Shown: positions 7,134-15,675 of the stretch, one piece after another | How positions within the stretch are numbered: the first letter of the stretch is position 1 | Layout: every line of letters begins with the position of its first letter | Source of the DNA: an uncultured Pseudomonadota bacterium | Lineage (GTDB): Bacteria; Myxococcota_A; UBA796; JAFGLY01 | Assembly (NCBI GenBank): GCA_937912125.1 | Contig: CALDOK010000095.1 | Location: forward strand, 1 to 33,583 | Direction of reading: 5' to 3' | DNA: 33,583 nucleotides | Position numbers and translations under genes: made by a program | The notes under the pieces: model-generated | Databases searched by the model: none | Told to the model about the DNA's origin: nothing | The model's input: the letters and a program-made list of their open reading frames with translations, nothing else

Positions 7134-8917
7134 GCGCCCGATCCCATCGGGGTCTTCAGCTCGGCGCAGGGATCGAAGACCCGGTGTGGGCAGCGTTCGC
7201 GGCACAGATCGAGGTCGATGCTGGAGACCAAGGTGGCCACGGCGTCCTGGTAGCTCACGAACAGGCGCTCGGGCCCCATCTGTTCGATCAGGCCCACCGC
7301 TGCGCAGATCTTCTGGACCGGAAGGTGCAGCCCCACCATCGCCAGGCCTACCCGGCGTCCCTTCAGCTCGTGCACCATGCGGCTGAGCTCCTCGGCGCCG
7401 GTGATGTCGATGAAGCCCACCCCCTTCATGTCCAGGACCAGGTGCCGCACCGCTCCCTCCTGGCCGTCCAGCACTGCCAGCACCTGCTCCACCGTGTACT
7501 CGGCGTTGGCGAAGTAGATGGCGGTGTCGATGCGCACCATGCACAGCTGCGGGCAGAGAGGCAGGCCATCCAAGGCGTGGTTCACGAACACCGGCTCGCC
7601 CGGGCGCTTGGTGACCTGCACGATCCGAGGGTGCATCGATCTCCACAGGAACAGCGCCAGGGAGACGATCACGCCGATGAGCAGCGCGTAGTCGGGCTTC
7701 AAGACCAGGGCCAGGGCGAAGACGGTCACCGCCACCACGCCGTCATGGCGGTTCTTGCGCCACAAGGCGAAGACCTCGACGGGGTGGAACAGCAGCAGCA
7801 CCGCGGCGATCACCACCGCGGCCAGGGCTGCGCGCGGGATGTAGCCCAGAGCGGGTGCCAGGAAGATCAGCGCCAGCAGCACCACAAGGCTCGCCACGAC
7901 GCTCGCGACGCCGGTGCGCGCCCCAACCGAGAAGCCCAGCGCTGTGCGGGAGAAGGAGCCACTCACCGGGAAGCCGCGGAACAAGGCACCCGCCAGGTTC
8001 GCCAGCCCCTGGCCCAGCAGCTCCTGGTTGACGTTCACCTTCTGGTGGGTCTGTTCCGAGACGGCGCGCCCGATGGAGTAGGTCCCGGTGAAGCCCACCA
8101 GGGCGATGACGAACGCCGGGCCCAGCAGTGGCGGGACGAGATCGAGCCGAACGGTGGGGAGGGATGGCAGGGGCAGGCCTCGGGGGAGGGCGCCGATCAC
8201 CTGGACCCCGTGGTGTTCCAGCCCGAGCGCCCAGGCCAGGGTGGCCAGCGCCGAGACCGCGATCAGGGCGGCGGGGACTTTGGGGTAGCGGCGCTTGACG
8301 CCGTAGATCAAGGCGAAGGCCAGCAGCCCGATCCCCAAGGTGGGTAGGCTGATGGCGGGGATCTGCCGCGCGGTGTGGATCAGGCCTGCGATGGCGCTGC
8401 TGCTGCCCTGCACAGGCACCCCCAGCAGGTGGGGCAGCTGGGTGCAGATGATGATCAGCGCCGCCGAGGCGTTGAAGCCCTTGACCGTGGAGCTGGAGAC
8501 GAAGGACATGGCGGCGCCTAGCCGAAACGCTCCCAGCAGCAGGTAGACCACGCCGACCATGGCTGCGAGCTGGAAGGCCAGGTTCACGTAGGCCGGGCTC
8601 CCTGGCTCGGCGTGGGCCGACAGCGTCGTGAGGACCAGCAGGCTGACGATGGCGTGTGGGCCGGTGGCCAGCTGTCGCAGGCTGCCCCAGAGTGCTCCCA
8701 CCACGGGAGTCACCAGCGCGGCGTAGAGGCCGTGGTGGGCCGGCAGTCCCGCCAGCAGGGAGTAGGCCATGCTCTGGGGGATCAGCACCACGGCGACGGT
8801 GATGCCAGCCACGATGTCCTGGCGCAGCGCCCGACCGTCGTAGCCGTCTCGCCATGCCAGGAAGGGGAACAGGCGCTGCCAGCGCGAGGGTGCGGCTGGC
8901 TGGTTGGGGTTGCTCAT
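7130..8917 (-). CDS. SulP-family anion transporter with STAS domain
   Basis: A 595-residue inner-membrane transporter of the SulP/SLC26 family (sulfate, bicarbonate or other anions). It starts with a 25-30 residue cytoplasmic lead, and DIVAGITVAVVLIPQSMAYSL opens the transmembrane core. The family signature region VSSSTVKGF and the QELLGQGLANLAGALFRGFP segment are intact. About 10-12 hydrophobic spans extend to residue ~425. A STAS domain follows at about 440-555, with the FIDITGAEEL helix carrying a Thr at the position phosphorylated in anti-sigma antagonists. The tail after the STAS is unusual: LCRERCPHRVFDPC, three Cys and one His that could bind metal or respond to redox. Length and architecture are normal otherwise. 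The transported anion cannot be read from sequence. Confidence 0.95.
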   Translation of the reverse strand: MSNPNQPAAPSRWQRLFPFLAWRDGYDGRALRQDIVAGITVAVVLIPQSMAYSLLAGLPAHHGLYAALVTPVVGALWGSLRQLATGPHAIVSLLVLTTLSAHAEPGSPAYVNLAFQLAAMVGVVYLLLGAFRLGAAMSFVSSSTVKGFNASAALIIICTQLPHLLGVPVQGSSSAIAGLIHTARQIPAISLPTLGIGLLAFALIYGVKRRYPKVPAALIAVSALATLAWALGLEHHGVQVIGALPRGLPLPSLPTVRLDLVPPLLGPAFVIALVGFTGTYSIGRAVSEQTHQKVNVNQELLGQGLANLAGALFRGFPVSGSFSRTALGFSVGARTGVASVVASLVVLLALIFLAPALGYIPRAALAAVVIAAVLLLFHPVEVFALWRKNRHDGVVAVTVFALALVLKPDYALLIGVIVSLALFLWRSMHPRIVQVTKRPGEPVFVNHALDGLPLCPQLCMVRIDTAIYFANAEYTVEQVLAVLDGQEGAVRHLVLDMKGVGFIDITGAEELSRMVHELKGRRVGLAMVGLHLPVQKICAAVGLIEQMGPERLFVSYQDAVATLVSSIDLDLCRERCPHRVFDPCAELKTPMGSGA

Positions 8918-9066
8918 CTGGGAACACCCTCGTGCGGGAGCCGAGACGGTGGCGCGGCTGCCTTGGTATACGCCACCGCCGGGAAGCCTGTCCAGAGCCG
9001 CCGCGTGTGGCGCGGTGTGGAGATTTCCGTGGTAGGTTCAGCCGGGTACGGACGGCGAGGCTTCAC

Positions 9067-10878
9067 ATGACCGCACTGACCTTGTTGACCCTGCTGGGGG
9101 TCTCCATGGCCGTGGCGCAGGACGCCACAGCCGACGAGCCTCCCTCCGACGACGAGCCCATCCAGGCTCCGGATGCCGAGCCCCTGGTGTGGGGTAGCAC
9201 CGAGGATCTCGAGCCCGCTGCGCCGCTGGTCGAGCCCGCTGCGCCGCTGGTCGAGCCCGCTGCGCCGCTGGTCGAGCCCGCTGCGCCGGCACCTGGCCCC
9301 CGTCGCTACGACGACGGGCGGCTGTGGCGCAACGGCATGCCGCTGCTGTGGGTGTACTCCTGCGGCATGGGGTCCGCCGTGGGCGTGGCCATGGGCGGCA
9401 TCGTCGGCGATGGCCAGGCCGCGGGGCAAGGGCTCTACCTGGGTGGTGGCGCTGGCGCCCTGGGCATGGTCCTGCTGCGGCCGGACGAGATCAGCCTGGA
9501 TCAGAGCACCCTGATCTCTTCCTCGGGCCTGTTGGGTGCCTGGTCCGGCGGCATGCTGGCCTCTACTCTCATCCCGGTCGGCTCTGAGCTGGAGTGGGAG
9601 CGCATCATGGCCTCGGGTGTGCTCGGCGCCGCGGCGGGCACCGCGGTGGGCGGGCTGATGAAGACCTCGCCGCCCGGTCGGGATCTGCTGCTGGTGGACA
9701 TCTCCACCTTCGCCGGCTGGCAGGTGGGCGGTGGCATCGCCGATATGGCCGAGCTGGACGTCGACGATGATCGCAACCTGCGCTCGGGCTTGGGCTTGCT
9801 GGGCGGTGGGGCCTTCATGGTGGGCAGCTCGCTGGCCGCTCGGCAGGGCCTCGAGGTGGACCCCGGCGTGATGGGCATGACCCTGGGCCACGCCTCCTGG
9901 ATCGGCCTGTGGAGCCCCTTCCTGTTCACGGACGATCCGGACCCCCAGCAGGTCCTGGGTGGGATGCGCATGGGCCTGGGGGCCGGCACGGTCGCGGGCC
10001 TGCTGCTTTCACCCCACATGGATCTGAACCCCCGCAGTGTGCTGCTGCAGCTGGGCGGCGCGGGCGCGGGGGCGGCGGTGGGTGCGGGCGTGCCCATGGC
10101 CCTGGGGGTGGATGGCCCCAGCCGCGCCATGGTGGCCCCCATGTTGTTGGGGGGCATCGGCGGGCAGGTGTTGGGCGCCGCGGTGGCCCCCAACTACGAG
10201 ATCACCCCCAGTGACGCGCTGCTGATGGGCACCATCGAGACCTGGGCCCTGTACCAGGGCGCGGGCTGGGGCCTGTTCATCGAGCAGGCCAATCCAGGGC
10301 TGCCCGAGAGCCAGGCCGCTGGCATGGGCCTGGCCATCGCCGGCGCGGGCACGCTCATGGCTGGGGCCATGGGGCCGCTCACGGAATTCAGCCTCCCGGA
10401 GTCGGTCATGGTCGGGTCCGGAGGCGCCTGGGGCACCTGGTACGGCGCCTGGGGCGGCCACCTGGCGGGCCTGAAGCCCGAGCAACACTGGCTGGCGACC
10501 CTGGTCACCGGCAACCTCGGGCTGGTGGGCACCGCGGCGATGGCCAGCGGCGACTGGGATCCAAGCTGGCGCGCGGTGGGTGTGGTGGACAGCATGGGCC
10601 TGCTGGGCGGCGCCGTGGGTGCCATGGTGGGCATCATCGCCTCGCCCGATCTGGACGCGGCCGCGGCGGGCAGCCTGGTGGGCTCCACCGCCGGACTGGT
10701 GGGCGGCGCCCTGATGGTGAAGAACACCCAAGGGCGCGCCGTGCCCTGGCGAATCGGCCCCATCCTGCCCCGTCCCCACCTGAACCTGCCCTTCCACGCG
10801 CGGGTCTCCGCTGCGCCCTGGGTGGCTGAGAGCGGCGACCCGGGGGCGATGGTCAGCTTGAGCCTGCACGAGAAGTAG
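9067..10878 (+). CDS. Secreted or membrane Gly/Ala-rich protein of unknown function, 603 aa
   Basis: Begins with a signal peptide (hydrophobic residues 2-16, cleavage near VAQD), then an acidic Pro/Ala linker (to about residue 80) holding the EPAAPLV repeat. The remaining ~500 residues are many alternating hydrophobic and Gly-rich segments (GXXXG/GGXXG types such as GLLGGAVGAMVG, GVLGAAAGTAVGG) separated by short loops. This could be glycine-zipper membrane helices or closely packed beta structure. A GAGEG Asp-rich stretch (DVDDDRN) lies near residue 235. No known domain is recognised. The ATG at 9067 follows GAGG with 6-base spacing, which decides the start over the upstream in-frame extension. 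It probably forms an operon with the next gene (30-base gap). Function unknown. Confidence 0.75.
   Translation: MTALTLLTLLGVSMAVAQDATADEPPSDDEPIQAPDAEPLVWGSTEDLEPAAPLVEPAAPLVEPAAPLVEPAAPAPGPRRYDDGRLWRNGMPLLWVYSCGMGSAVGVAMGGIVGDGQAAGQGLYLGGGAGALGMVLLRPDEISLDQSTLISSSGLLGAWSGGMLASTLIPVGSELEWERIMASGVLGAAAGTAVGGLMKTSPPGRDLLLVDISTFAGWQVGGGIADMAELDVDDDRNLRSGLGLLGGGAFMVGSSLAARQGLEVDPGVMGMTLGHASWIGLWSPFLFTDDPDPQQVLGGMRMGLGAGTVAGLLLSPHMDLNPRSVLLQLGGAGAGAAVGAGVPMALGVDGPSRAMVAPMLLGGIGGQVLGAAVAPNYEITPSDALLMGTIETWALYQGAGWGLFIEQANPGLPESQAAGMGLAIAGAGTLMAGAMGPLTEFSLPESVMVGSGGAWGTWYGAWGGHLAGLKPEQHWLATLVTGNLGLVGTAAMASGDWDPSWRAVGVVDSMGLLGGAVGAMVGIIASPDLDAAAAGSLVGSTAGLVGGALMVKNTQGRAVPWRIGPILPRPHLNLPFHARVSAAPWVAESGDPGAMVSLSLHEK
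9211..9288 (+). repeat. Perfect 21-bp tandem repeat encoding (EPAAPLV)n
   Basis: Three identical 21-base units at 9211-9231, 9232-9252 and 9253-9273 plus a partial fourth to 9288, in frame in the preceding 603-residue protein. Because units are identical at the DNA level, copy number can change by slippage or recombination without breaking the frame. It encodes a Pro/Ala/Glu spacer between the signal peptide and the main domain. Confidence 0.95.
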
Positions 10879-10908
10879 ATAGGCTCTTCGCCAGCACCAC
10901 GGAGTCCC

Positions 10909-11529
10909 ATGCCCCTGCTGCCGATGATCCTGCTCGCGGCCTTGCCCTCCATGGGCCAGGACCAAGTCACCGACCGCATCGCCCTGCGCTTCGTGGTGCG
11001 CGACGAGGTGACCCTGCGCTTGGCCTCGCCAGCCCTGCGCCTCGACCTGGGCACCGCCGAGCTGCTGCCCCTGCTGGACGACGGCAGCCTGCCCGGCGAC
11101 ACCCCGGGGGATCACATCTGGGTCGCTGACATCGATCTCCGCCGGGTGCAGAAGCTCAGCTTCACGCTGCTCGACACGGCCACGGGCCAAGCTCAGGGCA
11201 GCGCCAGCTTGTTCCTGCCTGCCGCGGACGATGCGGTCATCACCCTGCGCACCATGGAAGGTGACCCGCCGCTGGTCATCGAGGGCGAGGGTGGCGCCAG
11301 CGCCTCGGGCGATGGCAGCCTGTCTACGGCACCCGCTCCCGCCCCGTCGGCGGCTGTCGAGGGCTCGGGCGACCGCTTCACCTACCTGCTGTGGGTGGTG
11401 CTGCTGCTGGGCCTGCTGGGCTTCGGCTACCTGCGGGTGGTGGTCCGGCGCCTCTACCTTCAGGACTTCCTGCCCACCTGGCGCAAGCTCGACCGCTGGC
11501 TCGACCGTGAGCTGGAGACGTCGGACTGA
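10909..11529 (+). CDS. Exported single-pass membrane protein with beta-sandwich-like ectodomain, unknown function
   Basis: A 206-residue protein with an N-terminal signal peptide (about residues 1-16), an exported domain of about 100 residues, a Ser/Ala/Pro/Gly-rich linker (about 130-155), one transmembrane helix (YLLWVVLLLGLLGFGYLRVVV) and a basic cytoplasmic tail of about 30 residues. The ectodomain contains DDGSLPGDTPGDHIWVADI, like the D.G..GD..GDG.Y turn of choice-of-anchor-X-type beta-sandwich domains. A ribosome-binding site GGAG lies 5 bases upstream of the ATG. It sits 30 bases after the Gly-rich protein and 2 bases before tatD, so the three genes are probably one operon. No enzymatic motif is visible. 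The topology is fairly clear, the role unknown. Confidence 0.78.
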   Translation: MPLLPMILLAALPSMGQDQVTDRIALRFVVRDEVTLRLASPALRLDLGTAELLPLLDDGSLPGDTPGDHIWVADIDLRRVQKLSFTLLDTATGQAQGSASLFLPAADDAVITLRTMEGDPPLVIEGEGGASASGDGSLSTAPAPAPSAAVEGSGDRFTYLLWVVLLLGLLGFGYLRVVVRRLYLQDFLPTWRKLDRWLDRELETSD

Positions 11530-11531
11530 CG

Positions 11532-12368
11532 GTGCGCCACTTCGACGCCCACTGCCACCTGCACGATCCCAGGCTCGACCCTTGGCGTGACGCCGCCTTG
11601 CACCAGGCCCGCTCCGTGGGAGTCGTCGGCTTCGCCTGCTGCGCCGCCGAGGAGGCCGAGTGGGACGCCGTGATGGCCTTGGCGGACTCCCAGCCGGGGG
11701 TCCTGCCCAGCATCGGGCTGCACCCGTGGTTCGTGGCTGGCGCCGCTGCGGGCTGGCCAGCCCGGCTCGAGGCTCGCCTGCGGTCCATGCCCTGGGTGGG
11801 AGTGGGCGAAGCCGGCCTGGACCTCGCACGTCGTGGCGGCGGCATGGCCAGCCCAGAGGCCCAAGAGGCCGCCATGCTTCTCCAGGCCAGGATCGCCATG
11901 GACCTGGGCCGCCCCCTGGCCCTGCACGGCGTACGCGCGTGGGGTCGCGTCCTCGAGCTGCTGCGGCCCCTGGGCCATCACTCAGGCGGCTGGTTGTTGC
12001 ACTCTTTTTCAGGGCCAGCGGAGCTGGTGCCGGCTCTGGCGGAGCTGGGGGCTTGGTTCTCGTTCTCGGGCACCATCACCCGACACCGGGCCACCCGCAG
12101 CCACGCCGCGGCCCGGGCCGTGCCCGCGGATCGCCTGCTGGTGGAGACCGACGCGCCGGACATCCTGCCCATCCTGGGCGAGCAGGCCCTGCAGGTTCCA
12201 ATGGTGCCCAGGGACGGGAAGGGCAGGGTGGTCAACCTGCCTGCCAACCTGCTGGTGAACCTGCGCGCCCTGGCTGCCGTGCGGGGAGAGCCCCACGATC
12301 GCGTGGCTCGGTGTTGCCACGACAACGCGCAGAGACTCTTCGGCCCGCTGCTGGCGGCCCGTTCCTGA
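11532..12368 (+). CDS. TatD-family metal-dependent hydrolase
   Basis: A 278-residue TIM-barrel hydrolase of the amidohydrolase superfamily, TatD DNase branch; characterised members are 3'-5' exonucleases or D-aminoacyl-tRNA related, mostly cytoplasmic. Metal ligands are in the right order: H7 and H9 in FDAHCHLHD, the bridging Glu in VGEAGLD, a His in ALHGVRA, another in LLHSFSG, and the Asp in VETDAPD. GLHPW replaces the more usual GxHPH, so one substrate-region His is missing. The start is GTG at 11532, 2 bases after the upstream stop. Tight spacing implies co-transcription with the membrane protein, though functional linkage is unclear. Substrate not predictable. Confidence 0.92.
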   Translation: MRHFDAHCHLHDPRLDPWRDAALHQARSVGVVGFACCAAEEAEWDAVMALADSQPGVLPSIGLHPWFVAGAAAGWPARLEARLRSMPWVGVGEAGLDLARRGGGMASPEAQEAAMLLQARIAMDLGRPLALHGVRAWGRVLELLRPLGHHSGGWLLHSFSGPAELVPALAELGAWFSFSGTITRHRATRSHAAARAVPADRLLVETDAPDILPILGEQALQVPMVPRDGKGRVVNLPANLLVNLRALAAVRGEPHDRVARCCHDNAQRLFGPLLAARS

Positions 12369-12449
12369 CATCAGGACCCATGGCGAGGGGTGCTCGCGGT
12401 ATTACGACGTGGCACAGGGGACGCAGGGTCTGGTACTCTGCGGCAAACG

Positions 12450-13997
12450 ATGGCTCATCCCCCTCCACAGCGTGAGATTTCGGTACCCGTGGCCCGGGCT
12501 TCGACCTTCATGCGCCAGCTGCGTGTGGGCGAGGACTGGTTGGTCCACCGGGTGTTGCACTATGTGCGCTGCCGGGGCTTCGGCAACAACACGCCCACCC
12601 TCGAAGAGGCCTGGCGCAAGACGGTGCGCGAGCTCAGCCAGGCCCTCGAGGCGGGCCTGGTCTACCACGATGGCGCGCCGGAGCTCGGTCCCAATCTCGA
12701 GCTCGACGACGACCCCCTGGCGCTGTTCGCGGTTCGAATCACCCACTCCCACCAAGCCAGGGGCGTGGACCTGCCCATGTTCCTGGGCCTGTTCAAGTAC
12801 TACCGGCTGGCCTACCGGGAGCTGCTCGAGCAGCAGCTGCATGCCAGCGCGGACCTCGTTGAGATCCTGGGCATCCTGCGGCGCCTCTTCGACCGCATCG
12901 AGCAGGCCCTCTGCCGCGCCTGGACTCGCTCGGGCGAGAGCGAGCTGCTGGCCGACATGCAGGACCGCAACCGCACGCTCACCAACGAAAAGAACGCCTA
13001 CCTCACCGTCTTCGAGAGCCTGTCCCAGGCGGCCTTCCTGCTGGACACCATGGGCCGTGTGCGCAACCTCAACCACGAGGCCATGCGCATGCTGGGGGGG
13101 CTCGATCGGCCTGGCAGCGCCTACTACTCCCAGGACGAGGAGGAGCGATCGGCCCCTGCTGTCGAGGATGCCGAAGAAGCTGCGGCCATCCGGGATCCCG
13201 GCGCCATGGTCGGCGCCCACATTCGGCAGTTGGTGCCTTTCCTGCCCCCCATCGATGGGCTGCTGGCCGGACAGACCCCCGATCGCGCGCTGCTCGAGAT
13301 CCGTGGTCCCACCACCCAGGGGCTGCGCGACTTCCAGGTCTCCATTTCCCCCATGCTCGATCTCACCTCGCGGCTGCTGGGGGCCGTGGTGATCTTCCAG
13401 GACGTCACCGAGCGTCACGAGCTCGAGAGCCACCTGCGCTTCCTGGCCACCACCGACGCCCTCACCGGCGTGGCCAACCGGCGCAGCCTGCTCCGGCGGG
13501 CGGAGCACGAGTTCCGCCGCGCCCGGCGCTATGGGCGTCCCATGGCGCTGCTGCTGCTGGATCTGGACCACTTCAAGAAGGTCAACGACACCTGGGGCCA
13601 CTTCGCGGGCGACGAGGCCCTCAAGGCGGTGTGTACCGCTTGCCTGGGCAGCCTGCGGGGCAGCGACATGCTCGGCCGCTTGGGGGGTGAGGAGTTCGCG
13701 GTGCTGCTGCCCGAGACCGACGTCGAGGACGCCTGTGGCACCGCCGAGCGGATGCGGCATGTGGTGGAGCTGCTCGAGGTGGACTGGCACGGCCGCAAGA
13801 TCCGCGTGACCGTGAGCATCGGCCTTGCCACCATCGAGCCCTCGGATCCCGACATCTACTCCCTGATGCGCCGTGCCGATCTGGCGCTGTATACCGCAAA
13901 GGACGTGGGCCGGAACCGGGTGGTGCTCTGTGCCGATCAGCCCGACGCGTCCAAGCTCACCGGCGATCGGGTCGAGTTCGTGCTGGACGACGTGTAG
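12450..13997 (+). CDS. Diguanylate cyclase with PAS sensor domain
   Basis: A 515-residue GGDEF protein predicted to make cyclic di-GMP from two GTP. The N-terminal ~170 residues are mostly helical with no recognised name and no transmembrane segment, so it is likely cytoplasmic. A coiled-coil-like stretch (QDRNRTLTNEKNAYL) leads to a PAS-type domain at about 185-330, interrupted by an acidic insertion (SQDEEERSAPAVEDAEEA). The GGDEF domain spans about 340-505, with GGEEF at 412-416 and the inhibitory-site RGSD at 403-406, exactly five residues before it. The cyclase should thus be active and product-inhibited. The start at 12450 (MAHPPPQ) is the best ATG; in-frame GTG at 12390 and ATG at 12570 are alternatives. 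No phosphodiesterase domain is present. The signal sensed is unknown. Confidence 0.93.
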   Translation: MAHPPPQREISVPVARASTFMRQLRVGEDWLVHRVLHYVRCRGFGNNTPTLEEAWRKTVRELSQALEAGLVYHDGAPELGPNLELDDDPLALFAVRITHSHQARGVDLPMFLGLFKYYRLAYRELLEQQLHASADLVEILGILRRLFDRIEQALCRAWTRSGESELLADMQDRNRTLTNEKNAYLTVFESLSQAAFLLDTMGRVRNLNHEAMRMLGGLDRPGSAYYSQDEEERSAPAVEDAEEAAAIRDPGAMVGAHIRQLVPFLPPIDGLLAGQTPDRALLEIRGPTTQGLRDFQVSISPMLDLTSRLLGAVVIFQDVTERHELESHLRFLATTDALTGVANRRSLLRRAEHEFRRARRYGRPMALLLLDLDHFKKVNDTWGHFAGDEALKAVCTACLGSLRGSDMLGRLGGEEFAVLLPETDVEDACGTAERMRHVVELLEVDWHGRKIRVTVSIGLATIEPSDPDIYSLMRRADLALYTAKDVGRNRVVLCADQPDASKLTGDRVEFVLDDV

Positions 13998-14031
13998 CGC
14001 CCGCGAGCCCAGCGCTCGGGGGCGAGGGTGG

Positions 14032-15525
14032 TCAGGGCTGCACGACCGGCACCGCCGTGAAGTCGGCGCTCCACAGGCGCTGGTAGTCGCCGCTGGCGGG
14101 TTGCCACAGGTGGTCTGGGACCCGATCGGTGTCGAAGACCTCGAGGGAGATGGCCAGCGGGCCTGGGGGCAGGTCCACCAGGAGCTCCGGCGGGATCCCG
14201 GCGCCGCCCTGGAGCTGGCCGCTGCAGCCGAGCACGGGGTCGTCGGTTGGGCAGGCCTCGAGCCGTAGGCCCAGCACCCGGGTGGGCCCGGGATCCAGCC
14301 ACTCCCATGCGGTCCAGACCACGCGGTCGCCTCGCCGCTCCGCCGCCACGGGCAGCCGGATCCCTGCGGGTGAGGGGGGCAGAGGGCCTGGGTGCAGCGC
14401 GGTGTCGGCGGCGACCATCAGCGAGTCCGGGATGGCATCAGGGCCCAGCATGAGCTGCAGATCCTGGTAGGGGACCCCCAGAGAAGTGGACCCAGGCAGG
14501 GCTCCGTGGGGCGCCAGCCCGAGCGGAGGGAGCACCCAGGAGCCCTGGGCGCTGGCGCCGGTGCTCGCCGTGGCGCTCAGCTCGATCCGGTCTGCGGGGA
14601 GGTCGAAGCGCGCCGTGACGTGGACCCCGAAGGGCTCGAGCTCGCGGTGGACCGTGACCGGCTCCAGCTGCGCCTGCGCCAGATCCAGGGGGATCAGCAG
14701 GCGCTGGCTGGTGCGCGTTCCGTCCTGGGCCGGGCCGTAGGTGGTGATGGTCCAGGTGGCCGCGGTGGAGGCGGCGCCGGGACCCTGGCGGACCGGGGGT
14801 GCGGCTGGATTCCAGGTGCCCGCGTCCATGGCCGCCACGGCCCGGAGCGCGGCCCCCTCGAGCGCCGGCCAGGCGGCCGCAGCCCGTGGGTCGGGTTCCC
14901 AGGTCAGGCCCCACAGCGGAGAGGACCCGTCCAGCGATGGAGGCGGGGCCCAGCTCAGCAGGCCGGGGGCCGTGCACTCGCTGCTGTAGCAGAGCAGACC
15001 CGTGCCCCCTTCCTGTTCGCCCATGGCGGTGTGCTCCAGCGGCAGCAGGCCCGCCACGGGGTCCACGCGGAACGCAGCGCGGGTGGAGGTGAAGACGGCG
15101 TGGTCGGGTGGGCCGGAAACGCGCAGCACCACATCGCGCAGCAGCAGCTTGCGCCAGGTTCCCAGGTAGTGGACGTCCAGCCGCCGCGCTCGCTGGTGGT
15201 CATGCTTGCTGCTCCGCTTGACCGCCCGCTTGGCCTGGCGCGCTCCGGCCGCGGCGTCGGCGGGGATGCGCTCGCGGTCGCGGGCGTGGACCCCAGGAAA
15301 CCAACAGCGCAGCTCGGGCTCGAGGGAGGGGTCCTGTGGCACCCCCACCTGGCAGCTGCAGCGCTCGACCTGGTCGTAGTCCACCCGGTACCAGCGCATC
15401 CTCGGGGTGAGCTCGTCGATCATGGCGAAGGTCTGCCAAAGAGGCAGCGCGGTGAGCGACGGGTCGTCGGTGGGGTCGGCGGCTGCGCCGAGCGTCAGCA
15501 AGCTGGCGAGGACGAGGGGAAGCAT
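14032..15525 (-). CDS. Secreted protein of unknown function, about 497 aa
   Basis: A signal peptide (MLPLVLASLLTLGAAADP) and a GGAG ribosome-binding site 5-6 bases upstream fix the start at 15525; the open frame extends 31 codons further upstream without support. The mature chain has a Cys-containing segment near the N-terminus (RCSCQVG, then RCWFPG), a strongly basic patch (AKRAVKRSSKHDHQRARRLD), then long Pro/Gly/Ala-rich beta-type sequence with no repeats or known motif. It is the last gene of a minus-strand pair with the TANGO2 gene upstream and converges on the diguanylate cyclase 35 bases away. I do not recognise the family; it could be a lineage-restricted periplasmic or cell-surface protein. 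Confidence 0.75.
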   Translation of the reverse strand: MLPLVLASLLTLGAAADPTDDPSLTALPLWQTFAMIDELTPRMRWYRVDYDQVERCSCQVGVPQDPSLEPELRCWFPGVHARDRERIPADAAAGARQAKRAVKRSSKHDHQRARRLDVHYLGTWRKLLLRDVVLRVSGPPDHAVFTSTRAAFRVDPVAGLLPLEHTAMGEQEGGTGLLCYSSECTAPGLLSWAPPPSLDGSSPLWGLTWEPDPRAAAAWPALEGAALRAVAAMDAGTWNPAAPPVRQGPGAASTAATWTITTYGPAQDGTRTSQRLLIPLDLAQAQLEPVTVHRELEPFGVHVTARFDLPADRIELSATASTGASAQGSWVLPPLGLAPHGALPGSTSLGVPYQDLQLMLGPDAIPDSLMVAADTALHPGPLPPSPAGIRLPVAAERRGDRVVWTAWEWLDPGPTRVLGLRLEACPTDDPVLGCSGQLQGGAGIPPELLVDLPPGPLAISLEVFDTDRVPDHLWQPASGDYQRLWSADFTAVPVVQP

Positions 15526-15675
15526 GGAGGCTCCTGGCGGCGGGCGCGCCCTGGACAAACGTAGTCTGCCCGCGGCCCTTACAGGCCAAAAGTAACCATG
15601 TGTAACATATGCCTCCACCGCATCGACCTGGAGGCCCCGGCGTCGCCCACGGTGTGACGCTCTCGGGCCTATCCC

